From positions 2,418,001 to 2,482,000 of the forward strand of contig OY829369.1 of assembly GCA_963691775.1 (NCBI GenBank): a DNA stretch of 64,000 nt, given 5' to 3'. The translations under genes and the position numbers were made by a program. Every line of letters starts with the position of its first letter. Position 1 is the stretch's first letter. Source of the DNA: JAZBPO01 sp963691775 (GTDB lineage Bacteria > Pseudomonadota > Gammaproteobacteria > Pseudomonadales > Azotimanducaceae). This document shows positions 34,814 to 43,033 of this stretch, piece by piece. The notes under the pieces were generated by a model. It had not been told where the DNA came from. It ran no database searches and saw only the letters and a list, made by a program, of their open reading frames with translations.

Positions 34814-36079
34814 TCAACCAGCCGATGCGCCGGCGTTGGTGAACTCCGGGTAGGCTTCGAGACCGCACTCGGAGAGGTCTGCTCCTTCGTATTCCTCCTC
34901 CTCGGAGATACGGATACCCATGATGGCCTTGAGTGCGAACCAGACGATGAGGCTGGCGCCAAAGGTCCAAGCGAAGATCGCCGCGATACCGAGAAGCTGA
35001 CCGCCGATCGTTGCGTCAGCGTTCGAGAGCAGCACGGCAAGGACGCCCCAAATGCCCACGGTGCCGTGCACGGAGATCGCACCAACGGGATCGTCGATCT
35101 TGAGCTTGTCGAGGCCAACGATCGAGAACACGACCAGCACGCCACCGATCAGGCCGACGATCATGGCGAATTCGATCGCGGGCGAGAGGGGGTCGGCCGT
35201 AATTGAAACGAGGCCGGCGAGGGCGCCGTTCAGCGCCATGGTCAGGTCCGCCTTGCCGAACATCGCGCGGGCCGTGAGAAGCGCGCCAACCACGCCACCG
35301 CAGGCAGCAATATTGGTGTTGACGAAAACCTGCGCAACCGCATTTGCCTCATCGACGTTCGAGAGCTTCAACTCGGAACCGCCGTTGAAACCGAACCAAC
35401 CGAACCAGAGGATGAAGGTGCCGAGGGTTGCCAGTGGCAGGTTTGCACCCGGCATGGCACGAGACGAACCATCGGACCCGTATTTGCCCGTTCGCGGACC
35501 CAGCACGAGCACGCCCGCGAGCGCTGCGGCAGCGCCGCACATGTGGACGATGCCGGAGCCTGCAAAGTCGGAGAAGCCCGCTTCCGCAAGCGCGCCGCCG
35601 CCCCAGCTCCAAGAACCCTGGACGGGATAGATGACGCCGGTCATGACGACCGCAAATGCCAGAAACGCCCAGAGCTTCATCCGTTCGGCGACCGCGCCAG
35701 ACACGATAGACATGGCCGTCGCGACAAACACGACCTGGAAGAAGTAGTCCGAGCGAGCGGAGTAATAGGTGTCACCGCCGGAGGCAAGCACCTCCTCTGC
35801 GGTGTTCTCTGCGCCGATCCCGAAGCCGAGCGCTGGAATCCAGCCGCCTTCGGAAGCGCCCGCGTACATGAAGTGATAGCCGATCAGCATGTACATGATG
35901 CATGCGATGCCGAACAGCGCGACGTTCTTGGTCAGGATTTCGGCCGTGTTCTTGGCACGAACAAGACCCGCTTCGAGCATGGCGAACCCTGGCGCCATGA
36001 ACATCACGAGCGCACCCATTACCAAGAAGTAAAAGGTGTCTATCGCATAGTTGGTTTGAGCCAGATCTTCCACTTGCAT
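34814..36079 (-). CDS. amtB: Ammonium transporter, first copy
   Basis: This is a transporter of about 421 residues of the Amt family. It starts MQVEDLAQ (36079; an ATG 9 bp earlier is possible) followed by a first membrane segment, FYFLVMGALVMFMAPGFAML. Pore histidines lie in GSGIVHMCGAAAALAG and GAISVHGTVGIWGV, and FNGGSEL is the conserved middle motif. This copy resembles the large 'cyanobacterial/marine' Amt group more than E. coli AmtB. It is 90 bp downstream of the first glnK and ends at a double hairpin terminator. The glnK-amt pair should form an NtrC/sigma-54-type unit; see the promoter entry at 36617. Confidence 0.95.
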   Translation of the reverse strand: MQVEDLAQTNYAIDTFYFLVMGALVMFMAPGFAMLEAGLVRAKNTAEILTKNVALFGIACIMYMLIGYHFMYAGASEGGWIPALGFGIGAENTAEEVLASGGDTYYSARSDYFFQVVFVATAMSIVSGAVAERMKLWAFLAFAVVMTGVIYPVQGSWSWGGGALAEAGFSDFAGSGIVHMCGAAAALAGVLVLGPRTGKYGSDGSSRAMPGANLPLATLGTFILWFGWFGFNGGSELKLSNVDEANAVAQVFVNTNIAACGGVVGALLTARAMFGKADLTMALNGALAGLVSITADPLSPAIEFAMIVGLIGGVLVVFSIVGLDKLKIDDPVGAISVHGTVGIWGVLAVLLSNADATIGGQLLGIAAIFAWTFGASLIVWFALKAIMGIRISEEEEYEGADLSECGLEAYPEFTNAGASAG

Positions 36080-36169
36080 CCTCCTCACGAGGCCGTGCGT
36101 TTGTTGGTGTCGGCGAGCCCTGGCGTGGCGCGAAAGGACTCAGGCGGCGCTTATACGCCAGGACGTGTC

Positions 36170-36508
36170 TTAAACGGCGTCCGGACCTGTCTCTCCGGTA
36201 CGAATCCGCACGACCTCTTCAAGGCTGGAGACGAAGATTTTTCCATCGCCGACCTTGCCCGTATTCGCTGACTTGCTGATCGCTTCCACAACGCCATCGA
36301 GTTGCGCGTCATCGATTGCGACGTCGATCTTCACCTTCGGAAGAAAGTCGACCACGTACTCGGCGCCTCTATAGAGCTCCGTGTGCCCCTTCTGACGACC
36401 GAAACCCTTTACCTCGGTGACCGTGATGCCCTGCACCGAAATTTCCGAGAGAGCTTCACGCACGTCATCGAGCTTGAAGGGCTTGATGATTGCCGTGACC
36501 AGTTTCAT
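36170..36508 (-). CDS. glnK: P-II nitrogen regulatory protein (first copy, GlnK type)
   Basis: With ATG 36508 (MKLVTAIIKPFKLDDV) the protein is 112 residues, the exact P-II length. The T-loop has Tyr51 in ELYRGAEYVVDF, and the C-terminal strand is GDGKIFVSSLEEVVRIRTGE. A longer open frame upstream is rejected as it is not P-II-like. It is the promoter-proximal gene of a glnK-amt unit with a sigma-54 promoter candidate 110 bp upstream. A GGAGT element precedes the ATG. Confidence 0.96.
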   Translation of the reverse strand: MKLVTAIIKPFKLDDVREALSEISVQGITVTEVKGFGRQKGHTELYRGAEYVVDFLPKVKIDVAIDDAQLDGVVEAISKSANTGKVGDGKIFVSSLEEVVRIRTGETGPDAV

Positions 36509-36616
36509 TGCGGACTCCTTTGCTTGGTTCCTTGTCGCTGCCCCCCTTGGCCCGTGAAGCCGCTCGGGTAGCTGGCGCGATGCACTGCGGCTCTCGGCCG
36601 CCCGGCAAATCCGTTT

Positions 36617-36633
36617 CAGCAAATTCCGTACCG
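36617..36633 (-). promoter_or_regulatory. Sigma-54 promoter candidate for glnK-amt
   Basis: Read on the minus strand the site is GGTACG-GAAT-TTGCT, against the consensus TGGCACG-N4-TTGCW. The invariant GG and GC are exactly 10 bases apart. Transcription would start near 36606 and give a leader of about 100 nt before glnK. The position fits nitrogen-controlled glnK-amt transcription in proteobacteria. Confidence 0.55.
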
Positions 36634-37022
36634 TTGCGTCACAAGCTGATGGAGGGCGCCTCACCGACGCGGTTTTGACCCATCTCCGCACCCTTTCGAG
36701 ACCGCAGCAAAAAAACGCACCGAAAGGCGGCGCCTCGCTCGCCTTCGGACAGGGCGTTTTCCACTCAGGCGCCCTGCGAATGAGCGATTCAGCCGTGCTC
36801 GTCCACGGAAATGCTCCGAACGATATGCTTCGCATGGGCCCTCTGCGGTGCACCAGGCGACCGATTCAGCCGACGGATACGCACTGCACCGCGGGTCTGT
36901 GATCGCACGAGCGCATCGCAAAGCGCTTGTTTTATATGGTCCTAACGCTTAAATGAAGGGGAAAGGAGAACAAGCAGAGGGGACGTTAAGGTGACTGCTC
37001 CTGACACGCTCGTGCGGGCTCG

Positions 37023-37038
37023 TGGCACGGACCCTGCA
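37023..37038 (+). promoter_or_regulatory. Sigma-54 promoter candidate for the porin gene
   Basis: TGGCACG-GACC-CTGCA matches the consensus TGGCACG-N4-TTGCA at all but one defined position, with GG-N10-GC spacing. It lies 85 bp before the porin start codon. This is the better of the two sites in the region. Confidence 0.62.
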
Positions 37039-37122
37039 AATTGGTGGTGGCCGCCGCCTACGGACGCCCCCCCCAGGAAGAGCGTTGTGCGCGACGGATT
37101 GACGAATTCCAGGAGACAAACA

Positions 37123-38253
37123 GTGAAGAACCTAAAGGGCACGGCGCTCACCGCTTTGGCGACCGCTATCGTTGCTTCCCCCGCCGCGACGGCAGCTGAC
37201 TCAGACCTCGAATCTGTCATGGAGGCGTTTTCAGGCGTCGAAATCAACGGCTGGGCCGCAGGCTCCTATCTGCACCGGCTGCAAGAGTCTGACGACGACA
37301 ATCAGTCGACCACCTACTTCAGCCACCCGGACGCGAACACCTTTTCCCTTGACCAGGCCTGGATCAGCCTGGACAAAGCTCCTACCGAAGACAGCCGCGC
37401 GGGCTTCCACCTCGATTATGTCTACGGAAAAATCGCGGAGCAGCAGGGCGGAAATGAAGACTCAGGCCTCCTCTACTCGGGCTACGTCAGCTATCTCGCG
37501 GACATCGGCAGCGGCGTGCAGATCGACGCTGGCCGCCTCACTACGCTCCTTGGCGCGGAGGTTCTCGAGACCAACGCGAACTTCAACATCACGCGCGGCG
37601 CTGTCTACGGCCTGCAGCCCATCACGCACACCGGCGTCATAGCGAGCACGACTATTGGCACCACCGGCGTGGCCTTTGGCGTCGTCAACGACCTCTACGA
37701 TGACACCTTCGACGACGACAGCGCGGACAAGGTCGTTACCGGCCAGCTCAGCTGGGACATCGACGGTACCTACGTCGGCCTGTCGGCCATTTACGGCAAG
37801 GACGCGAGCCTGGGATGCACTGCGAACGACGACTGCGCCCTCGGCGTTTACGACCTGCTGATCACGACTGACCCGAGCGACACCACTTCCGTGTGGCTGA
37901 ATATCGACTACTTAGACGCCGATGGTGACGACCTGCTCACAGAGGGCACGGCGCTGGGAATCGCCGCCGCAGGACGCGTGCAAACGAACGAGGACACAGG
38001 GGTCGCCCTCCGCGTCGAGTATGTGACGGCCGAAGACTCGTTTCTTGGCGCCGCCGATGACCTGACCTACTGGACCGTCACCGGCACCGTTGATCACATG
38101 CTCACGGACCGGCTGATGGTTCGCGGTGAGATGCGCTACGACTACTCCGACGACGACACGGTTTTCGGTTTTGCAGACGATGCTGGCGGCTTCTCCGAAG
38201 ACAACCAGCTCACCGCGATGGTCGAGCTCATCTACAACTTCAAGGCGCAGTAG
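37123..38253 (+). CDS. Outer-membrane beta-barrel porin (OmpL/BBP2-like), probably nitrogen-regulated
   Basis: The start is GTG 37123, preceded by AGGAGA. The 376-residue protein has a signal peptide (KNLKGTALTALATAIVASPAATAA) and then alternating amphipathic strands with many Asp residues. It ends in a C-terminal beta-signal, VELIYNF-KAQ, with a near-terminal Phe. The segment INGWAAGSYLHRL and the FSLDQAWISLDKAP motif are typical of the BBP2/OmpL-like porin family. It lies divergent from glnK-amt with its own sigma-54 promoter candidate, so a role in letting ammonium or small nitrogen compounds cross the outer membrane under nitrogen limitation is a reasonable inference. A terminator follows. 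Confidence 0.82.
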   Translation: MKNLKGTALTALATAIVASPAATAADSDLESVMEAFSGVEINGWAAGSYLHRLQESDDDNQSTTYFSHPDANTFSLDQAWISLDKAPTEDSRAGFHLDYVYGKIAEQQGGNEDSGLLYSGYVSYLADIGSGVQIDAGRLTTLLGAEVLETNANFNITRGAVYGLQPITHTGVIASTTIGTTGVAFGVVNDLYDDTFDDDSADKVVTGQLSWDIDGTYVGLSAIYGKDASLGCTANDDCALGVYDLLITTDPSDTTSVWLNIDYLDADGDDLLTEGTALGIAAAGRVQTNEDTGVALRVEYVTAEDSFLGAADDLTYWTVTGTVDHMLTDRLMVRGEMRYDYSDDDTVFGFADDAGGFSEDNQLTAMVELIYNFKAQ

Positions 38254-38324
38254 GGAACACGCGCACCGTTCTGATTCGGTGAGCCTCTCTCCCCGGTCTC
38301 CCCATAGTTCATCGGATCATCTTC

Positions 38325-38350
38325 GCGGCACCTGCAACGGCAGGTGCCGC
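38325..38350 (+). terminator. Rho-independent terminator after the porin gene
   Basis: GCGGCACCTG and CAGGTGCCGC form a perfect 10-bp stem with a 6-nt loop, followed by CCTCTTTAGATTTT. It starts 72 bp after the porin stop. Confidence 0.75.
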
Positions 38351-38478
38351 CCTCTTTAGATTTTGAGCATTCGCTCACGCTTGCCATCGTATCTGCGCAC
38401 ACCGCATATAGACGTTGCTCTCGACCAGGGGCCGCCACGCTCGGACAATGGGCCTCTGTCCAGCACCCTGGTTACGAA

Positions 38479-38730
38479 ATGACTTCAGACGACCCGATCG
38501 GCCGCCTCGCGGAACAACTGCGCTCGCTGCTACCCAGTGATGTCATGCCTCCGCAGATGCAGGATGAACTCCGCCTCGCCCTGCAGACCGTACTCGCGCG
38601 CTCAGAGCTGGTGACTCGGGACGAGTTCGAGGCACAAGTCGCAGTCTTGCGTCGTACGCGCGAGAAACTCGACGCTCTGGAAGAGCAGCTCGAGAAGCTT
38701 GAGGCATCCCCAGGCGAAGCGGCCAGCTGA
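38479..38730 (+). CDS. ubiK: UbiK (YqiC-like) ubiquinone synthesis accessory factor
   Basis: With ATG 38479 this is an 83-residue coiled-coil protein of the BMFP family. The conserved middle is LVTRDEFEAQVAVLRRTREKL followed by a leucine-heptad helix (LDALEEQLEKLEAS); E. coli UbiK reads [21 protein letters not shown] at the same place. It forms a trimer with UbiJ that supports aerobic ubiquinone synthesis in the soluble Ubi complex. It lies 6 bp ahead of comM. The frame extends upstream, but the homologous start fits here. Confidence 0.9.
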   Translation: MTSDDPIGRLAEQLRSLLPSDVMPPQMQDELRLALQTVLARSELVTRDEFEAQVAVLRRTREKLDALEEQLEKLEASPGEAAS

Positions 38731-38736
38731 AGCGTC

Positions 38737-40251
38737 ATGGCTTTTGCGCGCTGTAGATGTCGAGCGCTGCAGGGCTTGGACGCACCAGCCGTCAACGTTG
38801 AGGTTCTCCTCGATGGCGGCCTGCCTTCGTTTACGCTGGTGGGACTGCCCGAGGCCGCAGTGCGCGAGAGTCGTGAACGCGTTCGCGGTGCCCTGCGTAG
38901 CGCGGGATTCGATTTTCCCCGCGGCCGCATAACCGTCAATCTGACGCCAGCAGACCTGCCGAAGTCCGGCAGCCGCTTTGATCTCCCTATCGCGCTCGGC
39001 ATTCTGCTGGCGTCTGGGCAACTGCCGAGCGACGCACTTGATGACCTTGAGGTGTTCGGAGAGCTGTCCCTTGAGGGCGATATCCGTTCGATCCGCGGTG
39101 CCTTGCCCGCAACGCTTGCCGCAGCCGGCGCTGGCCGCGGCGTCCTCATACCCGCGGCGAATGCACGAGAAGCTGCCCTAGCCAACGGCGCAGCCGTGTA
39201 TCCGGCCCGCCATCTCCTCGAGGCAACTGCGCATCTGCGCGCCGTACAGATGATCGAGCCTGTCGGTCCGACACCGATCAAAACGGCCGGATTAGACCCG
39301 ACACCGCTCGCCGCAATCCGCGGCCACGCAGGCCCGAAGCGCGCACTGCTGATCGCTGCTGCTGGACGCCACAATCTCTTAATGAGCGGCCCGCCCGGTT
39401 CAGGCAAATCAATGCTCGCCCGCGCCCTGCCGATCCTGCTGCCGCCCCTTGAGGCTGGGGAGGCGCTCGCCATTGCATCCATTGGATCACTCGCTGCTGA
39501 ATCCAGGGTCAGGGATGGCGTGGACCGGCCATTCCGCGCCCCACATCACACGGCGTCGGTAACAGCCCTGACCGGCGGCGGCAGCGATGCTCGGCCGGGC
39601 GAGATCTCTCTCGCGCACGGCGGCGTACTGTTCCTCGACGAAATCCCGGAGTTCTCCCGGGCTGCGCTTGAAGCCCTGAGAGAGCCGCTGGAAACGGGCC
39701 GCATAAATATCAGCCGCGCGCGCGCCAAGGCAGAGTATCCAGCCGCCTTCCAGCTCGTTGGGGCCATGAACCCGTGTCCTGCGGGCCACGCGTGCACGCG
39801 CCTGGACAACTGTGTGTGCCCGCCCGACGCCGCGCGTCGCTATCGCTCACGCCTGTCGGGGCCGCTCCTCGACCGTATCGATATAGGTGTGGACGTACCG
39901 GCCGTGGATTCGTCCACGCTCCGCGCGGCCTTCACAGGCGCAGCGGGCGATCCGGACTTCCGCGACGCCCCGGACCTCGCCCAAGCCGCACGCAGACGCG
40001 CGCTCACGCGTCAGGGCTGCGCCAATGCCGATCTCGGACCCGCAGCGACGGAGCGCAACTGCGCGCCCGACGCGGCAGGCCTCGATCTGCTCATGCGCGC
40101 AACCGATCGCCTGGGCCTGTCGGCGCGCGGCTGGCATCGCTGCCTGCGCGTCGCCCGCACCATCGCCGATCTCAGCGAAGCAGCGGAAATCGGACGGACG
40201 CACGTTGCAGAAGCCCTCGCACTGCGCACTTCCAGCCTCGCCCGGGACTAG
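38737..40251 (+). CDS. comM: ComM/YifB-family Mg-chelatase-like AAA+ ATPase
   Basis: The 504-residue protein starts with the ComM N-terminal Lon-like fold (LDAPAVNVEVLLDGGLPSF, TLVGLPEAAVRESRERVRGAL). The AAA+ core follows, with Walker A GPPGSGKSMLARALP and Walker B GGVLFLDEIPEFSRAALEALR. The C-terminal zinc-like cysteine cluster includes NPCPAGHACTRLDNCVCPP. ComM in Vibrio is a hexameric helicase that drives branch migration of integrated single strands during natural transformation, and is present in non-competent species too. It follows ubiK by 6 bp. Confidence 0.93.
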   Translation: MAFARCRCRALQGLDAPAVNVEVLLDGGLPSFTLVGLPEAAVRESRERVRGALRSAGFDFPRGRITVNLTPADLPKSGSRFDLPIALGILLASGQLPSDALDDLEVFGELSLEGDIRSIRGALPATLAAAGAGRGVLIPAANAREAALANGAAVYPARHLLEATAHLRAVQMIEPVGPTPIKTAGLDPTPLAAIRGHAGPKRALLIAAAGRHNLLMSGPPGSGKSMLARALPILLPPLEAGEALAIASIGSLAAESRVRDGVDRPFRAPHHTASVTALTGGGSDARPGEISLAHGGVLFLDEIPEFSRAALEALREPLETGRINISRARAKAEYPAAFQLVGAMNPCPAGHACTRLDNCVCPPDAARRYRSRLSGPLLDRIDIGVDVPAVDSSTLRAAFTGAAGDPDFRDAPDLAQAARRRALTRQGCANADLGPAATERNCAPDAAGLDLLMRATDRLGLSARGWHRCLRVARTIADLSEAAEIGRTHVAEALALRTSSLARD

Positions 40252-40378
40252 CGCTGCGCTTGCAATTTGAGGATCGGAGCGTCCACCCGCCGTCGGACGT
40301 GCGCGGGCCAAGAACGCTGGACGAAGGCTCGCAGCCCTTCCTACACTCCGCGCCCCACCTGCCCCACGAGCGTTCAAC

Positions 40379-42391
40379 TTGCGATTGAATCCGGCCCAGA
40401 GCGCCGCTGTCGCCCGCAGCGATGTCCCCATGCTGGTGCTCGCCGGGGCCGGTTCCGGCAAGACCCGCGTCATAACCGCGAAGATCGTGGAACTCCTGCG
40501 TGGGGGCCTCGCACCGGAGCAAATCTTCGCCGTTACCTTTACGAATCGCGCCGCTCGGGAAATGGGGGAGCGCGTCGTCGAAGCCGCAGGGCGCGACGGC
40601 GCAAAGGTCGGCATTTCGACGTTTCACCGCCTTGGCCTGCGCATTCTCCGGGAGGATGCCAAAGCCGTCGGACTGCGTGGTGGGTTCTCTATCTATGATG
40701 CCGCGGACGCCGAGAGCCTGCTCCGCGAACTCCTGCGCCTTCACTTCGGCGGCGACGTTGAAGCCCCGCAATTACGCGAGATGGCTCGCGCGGCCGGCGG
40801 CGCGATTTCCGGCTGGAAGAACGACCTGCGCACGCCGGAGGAGGTTGCGTCGCACGCGCGTTCCAGCCTGGAGCGCAGCCAGGCCGCGATCTATGGCGAC
40901 TACGTCTCGCATCTGAAAGCGAGCAACGCCGTTGATTTCGACGATCTGATCCTGCTGCCCGTACTCGCGCTCCGCGCAAGCGCGGAGCGACGCGCGCGCT
41001 GGCAGGCCCGAATCCGACACATGCTCATCGACGAATACCAGGACACAAACGGCTGCCAGTACGCGCTTCTGAAGCTACTCACGGGGGACGCCGGGCGGTT
41101 CACGGTGGTCGGCGACGATGATCAATCAATCTACGCCTGGCGCGGCGCGCGCCCCGACAACCTCCAGCAACTCGCGAAAGACTACCCAGGACTCGAGGTC
41201 ATCAAACTCGAGCAGAACTACCGCTCACGCACGAATATCCTGCGCTCAGCGAACGCCCTCATCGCCAACAATCCGCACATGTTCGAAAAGCGCCTGTGGA
41301 GCGAACGCGGCCCGGGCGAGGAGGTGCGTATCGTCGAAGTCGAGGATGAAGTGGCAGAGGTAGACCGCATTGCCGGGGAGATAGTGGGACACCGGAGCCG
41401 CCATCGCGGCGCTTTCGGTGACTACGCGGTGATATATCGCTCGAACCATCAAGTGCGGGAGCTTGAATTGCGCCTGCAGGCCCTGCGCGTGCCCTATCGG
41501 GTGAGCGGCGGTTCCTCCTTCTTCGATCGCGGCGAAATTCGCGACGCCATCGCCTACTTCCGCCTACTGGTGAATCCTGACGACGACGGCGCCTTTCTGC
41601 GGGTGGTAAACGTTCCACGGCGCCAGATCGGTACGGCCACGCTCACGGCGCTGCAGCGGACGGCGAGCGCACGCAGTTCCGCGCTGCTGGCCGCCATCGG
41701 GGACGCTGCGCTAGATGCCGAGGCCGGCTCCGGCGCAAACCGGCTGCGCGCCTTCCGGGCCATGCTCGAAGACTACCGCGGGCGCATGAAAAAGCCCGAG
41801 CTAGGACCGGCCGGCGCACTCCGAGCGCTCCTGGAGCAATGCGACTACGCCGGCTATCTCGATCGCCAGGACCGCAATCGGCACGGCGAGTCCACCCGGG
41901 TCCGCAGCCGCTTCGAGAATGTGGAAGTGCTGCTACGCGCGATTGCTCGACGCACGGCGGAGGGCGATTCGCCCGAGGAAGCTTTGCGAAGCCTCATGCT
42001 CGAGGACCCTTCGGATGAAGACGAACCCACTCCTGAGCAGGTACAGCTCCTCACGCTGCACGCATCTAAGGGGCTCGAGTTCCCGCACGTCTGGATCATG
42101 GGCGTGGAAGAGGGCGTACTACCCCACCGCAACAGCACGAGCGACGAGCAGATTTGCGAGGAGCGCCGCCTTGCCTACGTTGGTATCACCCGCGCGATGG
42201 AATCACTCACCCTGACCCTCACCCGCTCACGCCGGCTGCGCGGCGAGACGCTGCGCACGCAGCCCAGCCGCTTCCTGGCAGAACTCCCCGAGGAACTCAT
42301 ACGCTGGGAGGGCACCCGGGAAGAGACAGCCGAAGTCAAGCAGGCGCGCGCTGAGGCCTCGATCGCCTCGCTACGCAATTTGCTCGACTGA
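40379..42391 (+). CDS. rep: ATP-dependent DNA helicase Rep (UvrD family)
   Basis: The 670-residue SF1A helicase has all main motifs: Q-motif LNPAQSAAV, I AGAGSGKTRVI, Ia TFTNRAAREM, II LIDEYQDTN, III VVGDDDQSIYAWRGA, IV EQNYRSRTNIL, V LLTLHASKGLEFPHVW and VI EERRLAYVGITRAM. The length matches E. coli Rep (673). The beginning, MRLNPAQ, matches Rep's MRLNPGQ, which supports the rare TTG start at 40379. Rep clears protein roadblocks ahead of the replication fork with DnaB. It is convergent with the cytochrome gene. Confidence 0.93.
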   Translation: MRLNPAQSAAVARSDVPMLVLAGAGSGKTRVITAKIVELLRGGLAPEQIFAVTFTNRAAREMGERVVEAAGRDGAKVGISTFHRLGLRILREDAKAVGLRGGFSIYDAADAESLLRELLRLHFGGDVEAPQLREMARAAGGAISGWKNDLRTPEEVASHARSSLERSQAAIYGDYVSHLKASNAVDFDDLILLPVLALRASAERRARWQARIRHMLIDEYQDTNGCQYALLKLLTGDAGRFTVVGDDDQSIYAWRGARPDNLQQLAKDYPGLEVIKLEQNYRSRTNILRSANALIANNPHMFEKRLWSERGPGEEVRIVEVEDEVAEVDRIAGEIVGHRSRHRGAFGDYAVIYRSNHQVRELELRLQALRVPYRVSGGSSFFDRGEIRDAIAYFRLLVNPDDDGAFLRVVNVPRRQIGTATLTALQRTASARSSALLAAIGDAALDAEAGSGANRLRAFRAMLEDYRGRMKKPELGPAGALRALLEQCDYAGYLDRQDRNRHGESTRVRSRFENVEVLLRAIARRTAEGDSPEEALRSLMLEDPSDEDEPTPEQVQLLTLHASKGLEFPHVWIMGVEEGVLPHRNSTSDEQICEERRLAYVGITRAMESLTLTLTRSRRLRGETLRTQPSRFLAELPEELIRWEGTREETAEVKQARAEASIASLRNLLD

Positions 42392-42392
42392 T

Positions 42393-42462
42393 CGGGCCGC
42401 CTGCATAGCGGCGTCTCGACATTTCGGCGCCGGAAAGAGAACGGACCGCACAAGGCGGCCCG
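42393..42462. repeat. 10-bp inverted repeat spanning the rep/cytochrome convergent gap
   Basis: CGGGCCGCCT at 42393-42402 is the exact reverse complement of AGGCGGCCCG at 42453-42462. The 50-nt spacing makes a typical intrinsic terminator unlikely. It may form a long-range structure where the two convergent transcripts end. Confidence 0.35.
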
Positions 42463-42483
42463 TGTCGCGAACGCCCGCGGCGC

Positions 42484-42924
42484 TCAGCCCTCGGCCGCAG
42501 CGACCATGTAGTCGACCGTTGCCTGCAGCTCTTCGTCGCTGCAGTCCATGCATGTACCGCGCACCGGCATGACGCCGTTAAGACCGTTGTAGGTGCTTTC
42601 GTATAAGGCTTCGATGCCCTTCGCAATGCGCGGTGCCCACGATGCGGCATCACCGTAGCCCGGTGCGCCGAGCGCAGCCGCGGTTGCTGCCGCGTGACAG
42701 GCGGTGCAATAGCTGTTGAAGATTTCCTCGCCTCCACGGGGTCCCGCGGGCACCGCCTCGGCAACGGCTTCCGTTACCTCCGGGGCATTCAGCACACCGA
42801 TCGGTTTGATGCGATCGAAGATCTCTTCGTCAGTCCCCGGCGGCAGTGCAAGCGCGCCGAGGGCGAAGGTGGCCAGCATGGCCGGAAGGATGAAGCGGCC
42901 CGTGCGTCGAAGATCGCGCGTCAT
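42484..42924 (-). CDS. Cytochrome c5-type monohaem protein
   Basis: With ATG 42924 the protein is 146 residues. It has an N-terminal hydrophobic signal/anchor (FILPAMLATFALGALAL), a region of low complexity and then a haem-binding C-x-x-C-H motif (C73, C76, H77, read YCTACH). The axial Met is in NGVMPVRG, just before the CMDCSDEEL segment. The second cysteine pair after MPVRG is typical of the cytochrome c5 family. It is probably a periplasmic electron carrier toward terminal oxidases. It lies convergent with rep and downstream of the isovaleryl-CoA dehydrogenase gene. Confidence 0.88.
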   Translation of the reverse strand: MTRDLRRTGRFILPAMLATFALGALALPPGTDEEIFDRIKPIGVLNAPEVTEAVAEAVPAGPRGGEEIFNSYCTACHAAATAAALGAPGYGDAASWAPRIAKGIEALYESTYNGLNGVMPVRGTCMDCSDEELQATVDYMVAAAEG

Positions 42925-43033
42925 GATCACTCCGGTGCGTACGTCGGACAGACAAAAAAGAGGCCAGAACGAATGTCCCGGCCCGCGTCGATAGGTGATG
43001 ATAGCAAGGGCGATGGGGCTCGGGTAGCGAGGC

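Larger units (their letters stand above)
36509..37122. other. 614-bp divergent regulatory region between glnK and the porin
   Basis: No supported gene lies here. The region holds one sigma-54-type promoter facing each way (36617-36633 minus, 37023-37038 plus). Between them are two TGCACC half-sites (36849-36855, inside the palindrome GGTGCACC at 36847-36854, and 36885-36890) that resemble halves of NtrC binding sites. I found no full NtrC dyad. An AT-richer stretch near 36930-36950 is unusual for this GC-rich window. Confidence 0.5.
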
